64,000 nucleotides of DNA from Acidobacteriota bacterium (GTDB taxonomy: Bacteria > Acidobacteriota > Terriglobia > Acidiferrales > UBA7541). Where the stretch lies: NCBI GenBank assembly GCA_013289715.1, contig JABCZJ010000009.1, forward strand, positions 1 to 64,000, read 5' to 3'. Positions 18,557 to 26,763 of the stretch are shown here, one piece after another (the first letter of the stretch is position 1; the number at the start of each line of letters is the position of its first letter). The notes beneath the pieces are model-generated. The model worked only from the letters and a program-made list of their open reading frames with translations. It did no database searches and was not told the DNA's origin. The position numbers and the translations under genes are program-made.

Positions 18557-18591
18557 GTCTTGGGCGCGATTTCACTTCCAGCCAGGTGACC

Positions 18592-18870
18592 ATGCGCGGC
18601 AGCGAGCCAGAGCTGACATTGCTGGGGATTGCGCCGACTTTGAAGCGCTGCGCGGCTTGCGGCGCGTCATTCGCTTGTGGCGCGCCGGCCGCGGGTTGTT
18701 GGTGCGAGGAATTGCAGGTCGCTGCCGAAGTTTTGTGCGAGCTGCGCGTGCGTTACGCGGATTGTTTGTGCCGGCGATGCCTGTCGGCCGTGGCGTCGTC
18801 GGCTCAGCGCGCGCCCGGTGCGGGTTCAGAAACTACTGGGCGTAACATCCTGCCGCAACCTCTCCTATGA
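18592..18870 (+). CDS. Cysteine-rich CWC family protein
   Basis: A 92-residue protein with a cysteine-rich N-terminal half: CAACGASFACG, then CWCEEL, then CLCRRC around residues 65-71. This spacing matches the small CWC family (PF14375-like), which probably binds a metal; its function is unknown. An in-frame GTG two codons earlier (18586) is possible, but AGGTG stands at a better distance from the ATG. The stop overlaps the tag start by four bases (ATGA), so the two are translationally coupled. Confidence 0.75.
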   Translation: MRGSEPELTLLGIAPTLKRCAACGASFACGAPAAGCWCEELQVAAEVLCELRVRYADCLCRRCLSAVASSAQRAPGAGSETTGRNILPQPLL

Positions 18871-19448
18871 GTGTGAAAGCGAAAAAAGAGCAGCGGCGCT
18901 GCCATTGGGCGCAGAAGCAGCTGATGATCGAATATCACGATCGCGAATGGGGCAAGCCCGTGCACGACGACCGGGTGCTTTTTGAGTTTCTGATACTCGA
19001 AGGCGCGCAGGCGGGATTGAGCTGGGAGACGATTCTCAACAAGCGCGAGAATTACCGGCGGGCGTTTGATGGATTCGATGCCGAAAAGATTGCGCGTTAC
19101 GACAAGCGCAAAGTGCGCTCGCTACTAGCGGATGCGGGGATCGTGCGCAATCGGTTGAAGATTGCGGCTACGATTTCGAATGCTGTGGCATTTGAGGCTG
19201 TGCAGCGGGAATTCGGATCGTTCGACCGTTACGTATGGCAGTTTGTGGGCGGGCGCCCGAAGAAAAACAAGTGGGCGACTTCGCGGAAGATCCCGGCGCG
19301 CACGACGGAATCGGATGCGATGAGCAAGGACCTCAAGCGTCGCGGTTTCCGCTTCGTCGGGACCACTATTTGTTACGCCTTCATGCAGGCCGTCGGCATG
19401 GTCAACGATCATGCGCGCGATTGTTTCCGCTATAAATCGGTCGGTTAG
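18867..19448 (+). CDS. tag: DNA-3-methyladenine glycosylase I
   Basis: A 193-residue base-excision enzyme that removes 3-methyladenine from alkylated DNA. The zinc site of the Tag family is intact: Cys12 and His24 near the N-terminus, His182 and Cys186 (VNDHARDCFRY) at the C-terminus. The block HDREWGKPVHDD and the helix-hairpin region QAGLSWETILNKRENYRRAF are typical. It is coupled to the CWC gene by a four-base overlap. Confidence 0.94.
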   Translation: MSVKAKKEQRRCHWAQKQLMIEYHDREWGKPVHDDRVLFEFLILEGAQAGLSWETILNKRENYRRAFDGFDAEKIARYDKRKVRSLLADAGIVRNRLKIAATISNAVAFEAVQREFGSFDRYVWQFVGGRPKKNKWATSRKIPARTTESDAMSKDLKRRGFRFVGTTICYAFMQAVGMVNDHARDCFRYKSVG

Positions 19449-19478
19449 CTTGTCCGCTTCTGGTCTTTGCCCTCAAGC

Positions 19479-19507
19479 TTGCTTCGGAAGCGAGCGGAGG
19501 CTAGAAT
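19479..19507 (+). promoter_or_regulatory. Possible sigma70-type promoter for purA
   Basis: TTGCTT (19479-19484) and TAGAAT (19502-19507) are 17 bases apart. The -10 matches well and the -35 only in its TTG. A start near 19514 would leave a leader of about 88 bases before the GTG at 19602. Confidence 0.35.
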
Positions 19508-19601
19508 TGATCGTACTTGTATTTGTGTTAGCCCGCCTGTAGTGCTTCTGGAGTCAACGATAGGGGCAAGGTGCGGCCTGACGAAGGGTGGAGCGGCGAC
19601 G

Positions 19602-20918
19602 GTGACTGAGAAGGCGCGAGCGAAGGCGATCTGTGTAGTCGGCGCGCAGTGGGGCGACGAGGGCAAGGGCAAGGTCGTCGATTATTTGGCGCAGTCCTTC
19701 GACTACACGGCGCGCTATGCGGGCGGGCACAATGCCGGGCACACCGTAATCTTCAATAATCACAAATACATTCTGCAATTGATTCCCAGCGGGATTCTGC
19801 GGCCGGAGAAGAAGGCGGTGATTGGCGCGGGCACCGTGGTGGATCCCGCAGCGCTGGTGGCCGAGCTGGAAAATCTGAAGCGGTCGGGGATCGAGGTGCG
19901 CGGGCGGCTTTTTCTGAGCGATCGCGCGCATTTGATTTTTCCTTATCACCGCGAAATGGATAAGGCTGCGGAATCGGCGCGTGGTGCGGCGGCGATCGGG
20001 ACTACTTCGCGCGGCATCGGGCCGGCGTATGAAGACAAGATGGCGCGGCGCGGGATTCGCGTGTGCGATTTATTTGATGCGGCGGGCTTCAAGGAAAAAC
20101 TGCAGCGCGTGATCGCGGAAAAAAATGCGATCAGCCGCGCGACGTATGGGCATCCTTTGGAGACTGCTGGAATTTACGATCAGTATATGGAGTTGGCGGC
20201 GCATATCCATGGCCTGGTGACGGATACCGGCGTGCTGCTGAATCGCGCGCTAGATAATGGCGAATCGGTGCTATTTGAGGGCGCGCAGGGCACCATGCTC
20301 GACATTGATCACGGGACTTATCCTTATGTGACTTCGTCGAACGCGACATCGGGCGGCGTGGCGACTGGGCTGGGTGTCGCGCCGACGCGGATTTGCGGCG
20401 TAGTGGGCGTGACCAAGGCTTACACTACGCGCGTGGGCAGCGGGCCGTTTCCGACGGAGATGCCGGACCTGGACGCGCAGGCGTTGCGCGAGCGCGGCAA
20501 GGAATTCGGCGCGGTGACGGGCAGGCCGCGGCGTTGCGGGTGGCTGGATCTGGTGGTGCTGAAGTTCGCGAAAATGCTGAGCGGAATTGATTCGCTGGTT
20601 GTGACCAAGATGGACGTGTATGACACGCAGCCGGAGATCAAGGTTTGCACCGGCTACAAGTTTAAGGGCAAGACGCTGGATAATATGCCGGCGGACGTCG
20701 AGACTCTGATGCAGGTCGAACCTGTGTACGTCACTTTGCCCGGGTGGCAGAAGCCGACGCCGGGAATCCGCGACGTGAAAGAATTGCCGGAAGCGGCGCG
20801 CAATTATCTGAATTTTATTTCTGAGCAACTGCAGGTTGAAATTGGGATGATATCCACCGGGCCGGAACGCGACGCGACGATTGTGCCGCGCGGGACGAAA
20901 CTCGCGTCCTGGCTCTAA
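19602..20918 (+). CDS. purA: Adenylosuccinate synthetase
   Basis: A 438-residue enzyme joining IMP and aspartate with GTP, the first step from IMP to AMP. The GTP-binding loop GDEGKGK (residues 18-24, with catalytic Asp19), the NAGHT block and the later TTSRGIGPAYEDKMARRGIR segment are typical. The GTG at 19602 was chosen because AGGGTGGAG stands just upstream and only a few residues precede the first strand; the frame stays open 45 codons further upstream without similarity. It is followed seven bases later by moeA, an unusual neighbour for purA. Confidence 0.94.
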   Translation: MTEKARAKAICVVGAQWGDEGKGKVVDYLAQSFDYTARYAGGHNAGHTVIFNNHKYILQLIPSGILRPEKKAVIGAGTVVDPAALVAELENLKRSGIEVRGRLFLSDRAHLIFPYHREMDKAAESARGAAAIGTTSRGIGPAYEDKMARRGIRVCDLFDAAGFKEKLQRVIAEKNAISRATYGHPLETAGIYDQYMELAAHIHGLVTDTGVLLNRALDNGESVLFEGAQGTMLDIDHGTYPYVTSSNATSGGVATGLGVAPTRICGVVGVTKAYTTRVGSGPFPTEMPDLDAQALRERGKEFGAVTGRPRRCGWLDLVVLKFAKMLSGIDSLVVTKMDVYDTQPEIKVCTGYKFKGKTLDNMPADVETLMQVEPVYVTLPGWQKPTPGIRDVKELPEAARNYLNFISEQLQVEIGMISTGPERDATIVPRGTKLASWL

Positions 20919-20924
20919 GGCGCC

Positions 20925-22157
20925 ATGCTTTCCTACGAAGCAGCTCGCGCGAAAGTGATCGACGTAATCTGCGCGCGGCGTTGTGCGCCTCCTCCTCCTA
21001 CGGAAACCATTGAATTCGCGGACGACCCTTCGCGTGTGCTGGGACGCATCGTGGCGGAAGACGTGCGCGCCGACCGCAATTATCCGCCGTTTAATCGCTC
21101 GACGCGCGATGGATTCGCGTTGCGGGCGGCGGACGCGGCGCAACCCGGAGCGAAACTGCGGCTGATTGGGGAAAGCCGTGCCGGGGTTCCGTTCGGTGGT
21201 CTGGTGGAACCGGGCACTTGCGTGCAGATCATGACGGGCGCTCCCTTGCCGCGAGGCGCGAATTCCATCGTGATGAATGAGTACGCGCGGATCGAGGGCG
21301 AGTCCGTGGTGATGGAGCAAGCGGCGCGCGAGGGCGCGCATTTTATTTTGGAAGGGCAGGAAACGCGCGTGGGCGAGAGCGTGATCGCGCGCGGCAAGCG
21401 GCTGAGCTATGCCGAGCTGGCGATTGCGGCGCAGGTAGGACGCACGCGGCTGGTGGTGGCTAAGAAGCCGCGGGTTGCCATTCTTTCGACGGGCGACGAA
21501 TTGGTGGCGATGGACCAGACGCCGGCGAAATATCAGATTCGCAATAGCAACAACGTTTCGTTGGCCGCGCAAGTGGCGCTGGCGGGCGGCGAACCCGTGA
21601 TGCTGGGGACCGCGCCAGATAATCTGGCGGAATTGCGCGCGCATATCGAGCGCGCGCTGGAAGCGGATGTTGTGGCGCTGACGGGCGGAGTATCGGTGGG
21701 AAAATACGATCTGGTCGAGCAAGTGCTGCGCGAAATGGGGGCGGAATTTTATTTCGATGCGGTCGCGATTCGTCCGGGGAAGCCTGCGGTGTTTGGTTTT
21801 TGCCATGGCAAGCCTGTATTTGGTTTGCCGGGTAATCCGGTTTCGACGATGGTCACGTTCGAGCTGTTCGTGGTTCCGGCGATTGAGCTGTTAAGCGGAC
21901 ACCAACCGGATCCACTGGCGCTGCTGAAGGCGAAGCTAGCGCATCCCTTGAATGAGAAGCCGCCGCTGGCACATTTTTTGCCGGCGCGTGTGAGTTGGCC
22001 GGAGGGCGAGGCGGTCGTGGAAGCGATTCATTGGGAGGGTTCGGGCGATATCGGGTCTTTGGTTAAGGGGAATTGTTTTTTGGTGGTGCATGAGGCGAAG
22101 CTGGTTTACGCGGCGGGAGAGATGGCCGACGTTTTGCCGCGGAGAGGATTGTTTTGA
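20925..22157 (+). CDS. moeA: Molybdopterin molybdenumtransferase
   Basis: A 410-residue MoeA protein, which inserts molybdate into adenylated molybdopterin in the last step of molybdenum cofactor synthesis. Recognisable blocks are RDGFALRAAD, a CVQIMTGAPLP loop, ILSTGDEL, GGVSVGKYD, RPGKPAVFG and FGLPGNPVS, which together define domains I-IV. It starts a group with moaC, a response regulator and mogA. It follows purA so closely (seven bases) that the two may share a transcript. Confidence 0.94.
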   Translation: MLSYEAARAKVIDVICARRCAPPPPTETIEFADDPSRVLGRIVAEDVRADRNYPPFNRSTRDGFALRAADAAQPGAKLRLIGESRAGVPFGGLVEPGTCVQIMTGAPLPRGANSIVMNEYARIEGESVVMEQAAREGAHFILEGQETRVGESVIARGKRLSYAELAIAAQVGRTRLVVAKKPRVAILSTGDELVAMDQTPAKYQIRNSNNVSLAAQVALAGGEPVMLGTAPDNLAELRAHIERALEADVVALTGGVSVGKYDLVEQVLREMGAEFYFDAVAIRPGKPAVFGFCHGKPVFGLPGNPVSTMVTFELFVVPAIELLSGHQPDPLALLKAKLAHPLNEKPPLAHFLPARVSWPEGEAVVEAIHWEGSGDIGSLVKGNCFLVVHEAKLVYAAGEMADVLPRRGLF

Positions 22158-22171
22158 GTTGGTTTGCGCCC

Positions 22172-22282
22172 GGGCGGGTCTGAGACCCGCCCCTACAGAA
22201 GCAAATGCAAATTCAACGACGCCCTCATACAGGTGGCCGCTACACAGTCAAAGGCTAGGAGCCGGCGGGACGCCGGCGCTAC
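22172..22282 (+). repeat. Three CTAC-tailed hairpins in tandem (copy B)
   Basis: Unit 1 is GGGCGGGTC-TGA-GACCCGCCC (22172-22192), a perfect 9-pair stem followed by CTAC. Unit 2 is an imperfect hairpin ending GGCCGCTAC (about 22221-22242), then CAAAG. Unit 3 is GCCGGCG-GGA-CGCCGGC (22261-22277) followed by GCTAC. The middle part aligns with the element at 36266-36322. It is inserted between moeA and moaC in what is otherwise an operon. Confidence 0.7.
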
Positions 22283-22289
22283 GAGTTCC

Positions 22290-22778
22290 ATGGCGAAACT
22301 CTCGCACTACGATGAAACAGGGCGCGTGCGGATGGTGGACGTTTCGGCGAAGGCGGCCACGTCGCGTACGGCGCAGGCGCACGCATTTATTCGCATGGAG
22401 CGAGCGACGATTCGCAGCGTCCGAGCGTTGAGATCGCCCAAAGGCAATCCAGTTGAAATCGCCCGGATCGCTGGAATTGGCGCGGCCAAGCGCACGGCGG
22501 AGCTGATTCCACTTTGTCATCCCCTCGCTTTGACTCACGTAGATGTGAGCGCCAAGCTGTGCCAGAATGGAATTGAGCTGACATCGGAGGCGACGGCTAC
22601 GGGCCCGACCGGCGTCGAGATGGAGGCGTTGGTGGCGGTGTCGGTTGCGGCGCTGACGATTTACGACATGTGCAAAGCGCTGGAACGCGGCATGGAAATC
22701 ACCGAGGTGTACGTGGTGAAGAAAGCGGGCGGGCGTAGTGGCACGTACGTGCGTGCTGGGAAGCGTGTGAAGCGATGA
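22290..22778 (+). CDS. moaC: Cyclic pyranopterin monophosphate synthase
   Basis: A 162-residue MoaC, which works with MoaA to turn GTP into cyclic pyranopterin monophosphate, the first stage of molybdenum cofactor synthesis. Family blocks [40 protein letters not shown] and the C-terminal KxGGRSG are intact. The ATG at 22290 was chosen because similarity begins there; upstream codons run through the hairpin repeat. The stop overlaps the response regulator start (ATGA). Confidence 0.94.
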   Translation: MAKLSHYDETGRVRMVDVSAKAATSRTAQAHAFIRMERATIRSVRALRSPKGNPVEIARIAGIGAAKRTAELIPLCHPLALTHVDVSAKLCQNGIELTSEATATGPTGVEMEALVAVSVAALTIYDMCKALERGMEITEVYVVKKAGGRSGTYVRAGKRVKR

Positions 22779-23539
22779 CGCCGATGAAGGATGTCAAAGT
22801 CCTGGTCGTCGATGATAACGCGCTGATCCTCGACTTGTTGATGAAGGGTTTGCTGCCGCATTGCGATGCGCGCGCGGCCGCTGATGGCGCCGATGCGCTG
22901 CTGAAGATTGTGGATGATCCTCCGGATCTGGTGGTGTGCGACTACCGCATGCCGGGGCTTGATGGGCGGCAGCTGTACGAAAAATTGCGCGGAAGGCAAC
23001 AGACCAAGGCGATTCCGTTTATTTTTCTGGCGAGCCGCAGCGACATTGAAGAGAAATTGCGTCCGATCGTGGAGGGCGTCGAGGAATTTATTCCCAAGCC
23101 ATTTTTTCTGAAGGATTTGGTGCGGCGCGCGAAAAAAGTTGTGGACCGGCTGCAGTTGGAGAAGTTGCAGAATCGTCAGGTGCGCCCAGGAGTGGTGCAG
23201 GGGCGTCTGGAAGAAATGTCCATCATGGATTTGATGCAGTCACTGGAGATGGGGCAGAAGTCCTGCCAGCTGACGATTCGTCGCGGCGAAGAAAGCGGGG
23301 ATTTGTTCTTTGCGTCGGGGCAATGCAAGGATGCGCGGCTGGGAGCGCTGGAGGGCGAGGCTGCGGTGTTCGAGGCCGTGCGCTGGCCCGAGGGCGAATT
23401 CGAAATTGATTTCAATCGCGCGCCAACGCGCGACATTATTTCGCGCACGACTACCGGCTTGCTGATGGAAGCGCTGCGGCTGGTCGATGAAGGGCAGCGC
23501 GACGGCGAGAGCGAAGACGCGCAGGTCACCGAAGGATAG
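22775..23539 (+). CDS. Response regulator with C-terminal DUF4388 domain
   Basis: A 254-residue protein with an N-terminal receiver domain (Asp13/Asp14, phospho-acceptor Asp56 in VVCDYRMPG, Lys at the PKPFF block) and a C-terminal DUF4388 (PATAN-type) domain starting at [23 protein letters not shown]4388 proteins occur in signalling networks of myxobacteria, cyanobacteria and acidobacteria and do not bind DNA as far as known. The ATGA overlap with moaC puts it firmly inside the molybdenum-cofactor group. Its kinase is unknown. Confidence 0.9.
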   Translation: MTPMKDVKVLVVDDNALILDLLMKGLLPHCDARAAADGADALLKIVDDPPDLVVCDYRMPGLDGRQLYEKLRGRQQTKAIPFIFLASRSDIEEKLRPIVEGVEEFIPKPFFLKDLVRRAKKVVDRLQLEKLQNRQVRPGVVQGRLEEMSIMDLMQSLEMGQKSCQLTIRRGEESGDLFFASGQCKDARLGALEGEAAVFEAVRWPEGEFEIDFNRAPTRDIISRTTTGLLMEALRLVDEGQRDGESEDAQVTEG

Positions 23540-23565
23540 TCCCGGAATCGTCGGGGCGCCACTCC

Positions 23566-24039
23566 ATGCGGGTTTCCATTCTTACGGTGAGCGATTCGGT
23601 CGCGGGCGGGAAGCACGAGGATAGTTCCGGGCCGGCTGTCGCGGGGCGTTGCAGGGAACTGGGTTGGGAAATTGTGTCGGCGGCGGTGTTGCCCGATGAG
23701 CGCGAAGGTATTGCTGAGTTTTTGCGGAAGACAGCCGATGCGAAAGTGGTGGATTTGATCCTCACGACCGGCGGGACAGGCGTGGGGCCGCGTGATGTGA
23801 CGCCGGAAGCGACGATCTCCGTGGCGGAGCGGTTGATTCCGGGATTCGCGGAGCAGATGCGCGCGGAGGGTCTGAAGAATACGCCGCGGGCGATTTTGTC
23901 GCGCGGGGTTGCGGGAATTCGCGGAACTACGATGATCGTGAATTTGCCGGGAAGTCCGCGGGGAGCTGTGGAATCGTTGGATGCTATTGCTTCGCTGCTG
24001 CCTCATGCCGTGGATGTGCTGCACGGCGCACGCCATTAG
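23566..24039 (+). CDS. mog: Molybdopterin adenylyltransferase (MogA/MoaB family)
   Basis: A 157-residue protein of the MogA/MoaB family, which adenylates molybdopterin before MoeA inserts molybdenum. SDSVAGGKHEDSSGP, LTTGGTGVGPRDVTPEAT and the C-terminal NLPGSPRG block are diagnostic. It ends the moeA-moaC-regulator-mog group, starting 26 bases after the regulator stop. MogA and MoaB are hard to tell apart by eye, so the exact activity is inferred. Confidence 0.9.
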   Translation: MRVSILTVSDSVAGGKHEDSSGPAVAGRCRELGWEIVSAAVLPDEREGIAEFLRKTADAKVVDLILTTGGTGVGPRDVTPEATISVAERLIPGFAEQMRAEGLKNTPRAILSRGVAGIRGTTMIVNLPGSPRGAVESLDAIASLLPHAVDVLHGARH

Positions 24040-24089
24040 TACAACCCTAGAATCATCCTATTCTCCGGACCGCTTCGATGCTGACGTGC

Positions 24090-24130
24090 CCGCTTCGTCT
24101 CGCGCTGTTCGGGACGAAGCGGCCGCTACC
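24090..24130 (+). repeat. CTAC-tailed hairpin repeat (copy C)
   Basis: A perfect 10-base stem, CCGCTTCGTC / GACGAAGCGG (24090-24099 with 24113-24122), encloses 13 bases and is followed by CCGCTAC. It shares the GCGGCCGCTAC end with the copies at 36293 and 16566. It lies between mog and nuoA and has no T-run. Confidence 0.6.
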
Positions 24131-24257
24131 TATCCACCTGCAAAAACCAGACAATTCGAGCGGCCGACGGCGGGAATTTTTTTGTGGTGGATGACGCTGG
24201 CTGAGAGTTGACCGCTGTGCTAGGATGCGCTGTTCGTGGGTCAACGTTGATCCGACG

Positions 24258-24617
24258 ATGCCGAGCCAATACATTCCGATATTGATTTACGCGCTTCTTG
24301 CCGCGGCTTTCCCCGCTGTCACCCTGATTATTTTCAAGTTTATTCGGCCGGATATGAAAGCTACCGGTGCGAAGCTGGAGCCGTACGAATGCGGCGTCCC
24401 ACCGGAAGGGAATGCGCGCGGGCGGTATTCGGTGCGGTTTTATATGGTGGCGATTCTTTTTGTGATTTTTGATGTGGAGACAATTTTTCTGTTTCCTTGG
24501 GCGATCAAGTACGGGCAGCTGGGCGTGTATGGTTTGGTGACGATGTTGGTGTTCTTGGGAATTTTGATCATCGGGTATGTGTGGTTGTATCGCAAGGGCG
24601 CGCTGGACTGGGTCTAA
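24258..24617 (+). CDS. nuoA: NADH-quinone oxidoreductase subunit A (cluster 1)
   Basis: A 119-residue membrane subunit of complex I with three helices, near the quinone tunnel. The family stretch KLEPYECGVPPEGNARGRYSVRFYMVAI and DVETIFLFPWA are present. The start at 24258 gives a normal length. It is the first gene of cluster 1, but the next gene is nuoC rather than nuoB, after a 140-base gap. Cluster 2 carries a second nuoA. Confidence 0.95.
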   Translation: MPSQYIPILIYALLAAAFPAVTLIIFKFIRPDMKATGAKLEPYECGVPPEGNARGRYSVRFYMVAILFVIFDVETIFLFPWAIKYGQLGVYGLVTMLVFLGILIIGYVWLYRKGALDWV

Positions 24618-24658
24618 ACGCGGCGCCGCGCAGAAACTTGGGATTCGGCAGCGTGGAA

Positions 24659-24687
24659 TTGACGTTTTTTTTTGGAGTGTGTTAAAA
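24659..24687 (+). promoter_or_regulatory. Possible internal promoter ahead of nuoC (cluster 1)
   Basis: TTGACG (24659-24664) and TTAAAA (24682-24687) are 17 bases apart, inside the 140-base nuoA-nuoC gap. The -35 matches consensus at five of six bases and the -10 at three. A run of nine T lies in the spacer. Confidence 0.35.
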
Positions 24688-24757
24688 AGGCGGGCTGCGA
24701 GCCGATTGCGGGGCGCGGGATTCGACGCGTACCGGGCGAGGGCAGCCGATCGAACCG

Positions 24758-25582
24758 ATGGTCAACGACCCTTCGGAAAAAGGTCCAGCCGCAAAACCGC
24801 CGGAAGGCACGGCGGAAAAGTCTTCTATTCCTTCCAAGCCTGAGGTGCCTGCCGTTCCTGCTGCGCCTTCTAAGCCAGCTGAAACCAAACCTCCAGTCCC
24901 AGCGACTCCTGCTGAGCCCGTCGCAGCGAAACCACCCGCCGCGTCGCCTGCTCAGGCTAAGACGCCCGCTGCGAAGCCTCCTGCTGCAGCGACTACGCCC
25001 GCGGCACCTGGAACACCGGCTGCCGCAGCGCCGCCGAAACCTGCCGTTCCTCCAGCTGCACCGAAAGAAGCGCCGCCGAAGCCGGTCCCATTGGATAACG
25101 AATTGGTGCAAAGGCTGAAGGCGCGCTTCGGGGATGCGATTCGCGAAGCCTCGCTGGACCGGAAGCAAGCAATTGTGCTGATTGCGGTGGAGCAGCTGCG
25201 CGAAATCTCGCGTTATTGCCGCGACGAAGAAAAATTCGACATGCTGGTGGATTTGACCGCGGTGGACTGGCCGAAACGCGAAAAGAGATTTGACGTGGTG
25301 CTGAATCTCTATTCGTTCGCGAAGAACGAGCGGCTGCGTTTGAAGGCGCACGCGGGAGAGACCGAGCCCGCGCCGAGCGTTTGTGAAATCTGGCCTGCGG
25401 CGAACTGGATGGAGCGCGAATGCTACGACATGTTCGGGATTGTGTTTGAAGGACACCCGGATCTGAAACGCATTTTGCTGCCGGACGAGTGGCAAGGGCA
25501 TCCGTTGCGCAAAGATTACGACATTTTGAAGCAGGATACGGATTGGGTTCGGGAAAATTTGGGAATCGAGAGCGGGCAGTAG
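24758..25582 (+). CDS. nuoC: NADH-quinone oxidoreductase subunit C with long Pro/Ala N-terminal tail (cluster 1)
   Basis: A 274-residue NuoC, the 30-kDa-type subunit of the complex I peripheral arm. The true domain (about residues 112-274) ends with the diagnostic [20 protein letters not shown] and the HPLRKDY block. The first ~110 residues are an unusual low-complexity tail rich in Pro, Ala and Lys. No better start is available, because the tail contains no later Met. The stop is 23 bases before nuoD. The cluster 2 NuoC (158 residues) has no such tail. Confidence 0.93.
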   Translation: MVNDPSEKGPAAKPPEGTAEKSSIPSKPEVPAVPAAPSKPAETKPPVPATPAEPVAAKPPAASPAQAKTPAAKPPAAATTPAAPGTPAAAAPPKPAVPPAAPKEAPPKPVPLDNELVQRLKARFGDAIREASLDRKQAIVLIAVEQLREISRYCRDEEKFDMLVDLTAVDWPKREKRFDVVLNLYSFAKNERLRLKAHAGETEPAPSVCEIWPAANWMERECYDMFGIVFEGHPDLKRILLPDEWQGHPLRKDYDILKQDTDWVRENLGIESGQ

Positions 25583-25605
25583 CGCCGCAAGACGGCTACG
25601 GGCGA

Positions 25606-26760
25606 ATGAGCGACGAGCGCACCACGAAAACGATTTCCGGGATGGACAGCGTCAACACCACGGTGTTGGGCGCGGACGAAATCATTTTGAATATGGGGCC
25701 GCAGCATCCTTCGACGCATGGAGTGTTGCGCGTGAAGTTGAAATTGGATGGCGAGCGCGTGGCGGGGTCGGAATGCATTATCGGTTATCTGCACCGCGGC
25801 GTGGAGAAAATCGCGGAGCATCGCAGCTACCAGCAATTTGCGCCGTACGTGGATCGCATGGATTACGTGGCGGCGGTTTCGAACGGATTGGGCTACTGCG
25901 AGGCCGTGGAAAAATTGCTGGGCACCGAAGCGCCGCCGCGCGCGCGGGTGGTGCGCACGATTTTGACCGAGCTACAGCGGATTGCGAGCCACTTGTTGTG
26001 GCTGGGAACGCATGCGCTGGATATCGGCGCTTTGACGCCGGTTTTTTACTGTTTTCGCGAGCGCGAAGAAATCCTGAAAATCTTCGAGAAGTATTGCGGC
26101 GCGCGGCTTACGACTCATGCCTTTCGCATCGGCGGGCTGCAGTACGAGACGTACGACGGCTTCGAAGAGGACACCAAGCGTTTCTGCAATGATTTCGCTC
26201 ACAAGATTGATGAGTACGAAACTTTGCTGACGGAAAATCGCATCTGGGTGGGGCGGACAAAGGGCGTGGGAATTCTGAACGCGGCGGATGCGATTGCGCT
26301 GGGAGTGACCGGCCCGGTGTTGCGGGCGAGCGGCGTGAAATGGGATTTGCGCAGAGCGCAGCCGTACGCGGCGTACGACCAATACGAATTCGACATTCCC
26401 ACGCGCGAAACCGGCGACACTTATGACCGATACGTGGTGCGCATGGAAGAGATGCGACAATCGCGGCGGATCTGCTTGCAGGCGGTGGAAAATATTCCTA
26501 CCGGGCCGATCATGGCACGCATCGGCAAAGTGCTGAAGCCTCCACCCGGTGAAGTTTATCACTCGATTGAGGCGCCCAAGGGCGAGCTGGGGTATTACAT
26601 CGTCAGTGACGGGACGACGCAGCCGTATCGCGTGCGCGTGCGTCCGCCGTCGTTTATTAATTTGCAGGCGTTCGACAAAATGGCGAAGGGCGCGCTGATT
26701 GCGGACGTGGTGGCGATCATCGGGACGATTGATATTGTGCTGGGGGAAGTGGACCGCTAA
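25606..26760 (+). CDS. nuoD: NADH-quinone oxidoreductase subunit D (cluster 1)
   Basis: A 384-residue subunit forming much of the quinone site together with Nuo[21 protein letters not shown] near the start, [10 protein letters not shown], the [11 protein letters not shown] block and the C-terminal [12 protein letters not shown] are typical. The ATG at 25606 was chosen; the frame upstream overlaps nuoC without similarity. It closely resembles the cluster 2 NuoD (same C-terminal GEVDR), so the two are paralogues. Confidence 0.95.
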   Translation: MSDERTTKTISGMDSVNTTVLGADEIILNMGPQHPSTHGVLRVKLKLDGERVAGSECIIGYLHRGVEKIAEHRSYQQFAPYVDRMDYVAAVSNGLGYCEAVEKLLGTEAPPRARVVRTILTELQRIASHLLWLGTHALDIGALTPVFYCFREREEILKIFEKYCGARLTTHAFRIGGLQYETYDGFEEDTKRFCNDFAHKIDEYETLLTENRIWVGRTKGVGILNAADAIALGVTGPVLRASGVKWDLRRAQPYAAYDQYEFDIPTRETGDTYDRYVVRMEEMRQSRRICLQAVENIPTGPIMARIGKVLKPPPGEVYHSIEAPKGELGYYIVSDGTTQPYRVRVRPPSFINLQAFDKMAKGALIADVVAIIGTIDIVLGEVDR

Positions 26761-26763
26761 AAA

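Noticed and set aside
18592..18870. Zinc-ribbon transcription factor reading of the CWC gene
   Set aside because: The cysteine spacing fits the CWC family better, and there is no DNA-binding helix.
20271..21806. 511-codon reverse-strand open frame opposite purA and moeA
   Set aside because: It crosses two well-supported genes; its Arg/His/Gln-rich translation is typical of a shadow frame.
24208..24226. TTGACC and TAGGAT as a promoter for nuoA of cluster 1
   Set aside because: The two hexamers are only seven bases apart, too close for a sigma70 promoter.
24618..24757. Possible remnant of nuoB between nuoA and nuoC
   Set aside because: 140 bases are far too short, and no CC-type cysteine motif was found in any frame; it more likely holds a promoter.
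24614..25501. 295-codon reverse frame opposite nuoC of cluster 1
   Set aside because: Composition (Arg/Ser/Gly-rich runs opposite the Pro/Ala tail) shows it to be a mirror of the low-complexity tail.
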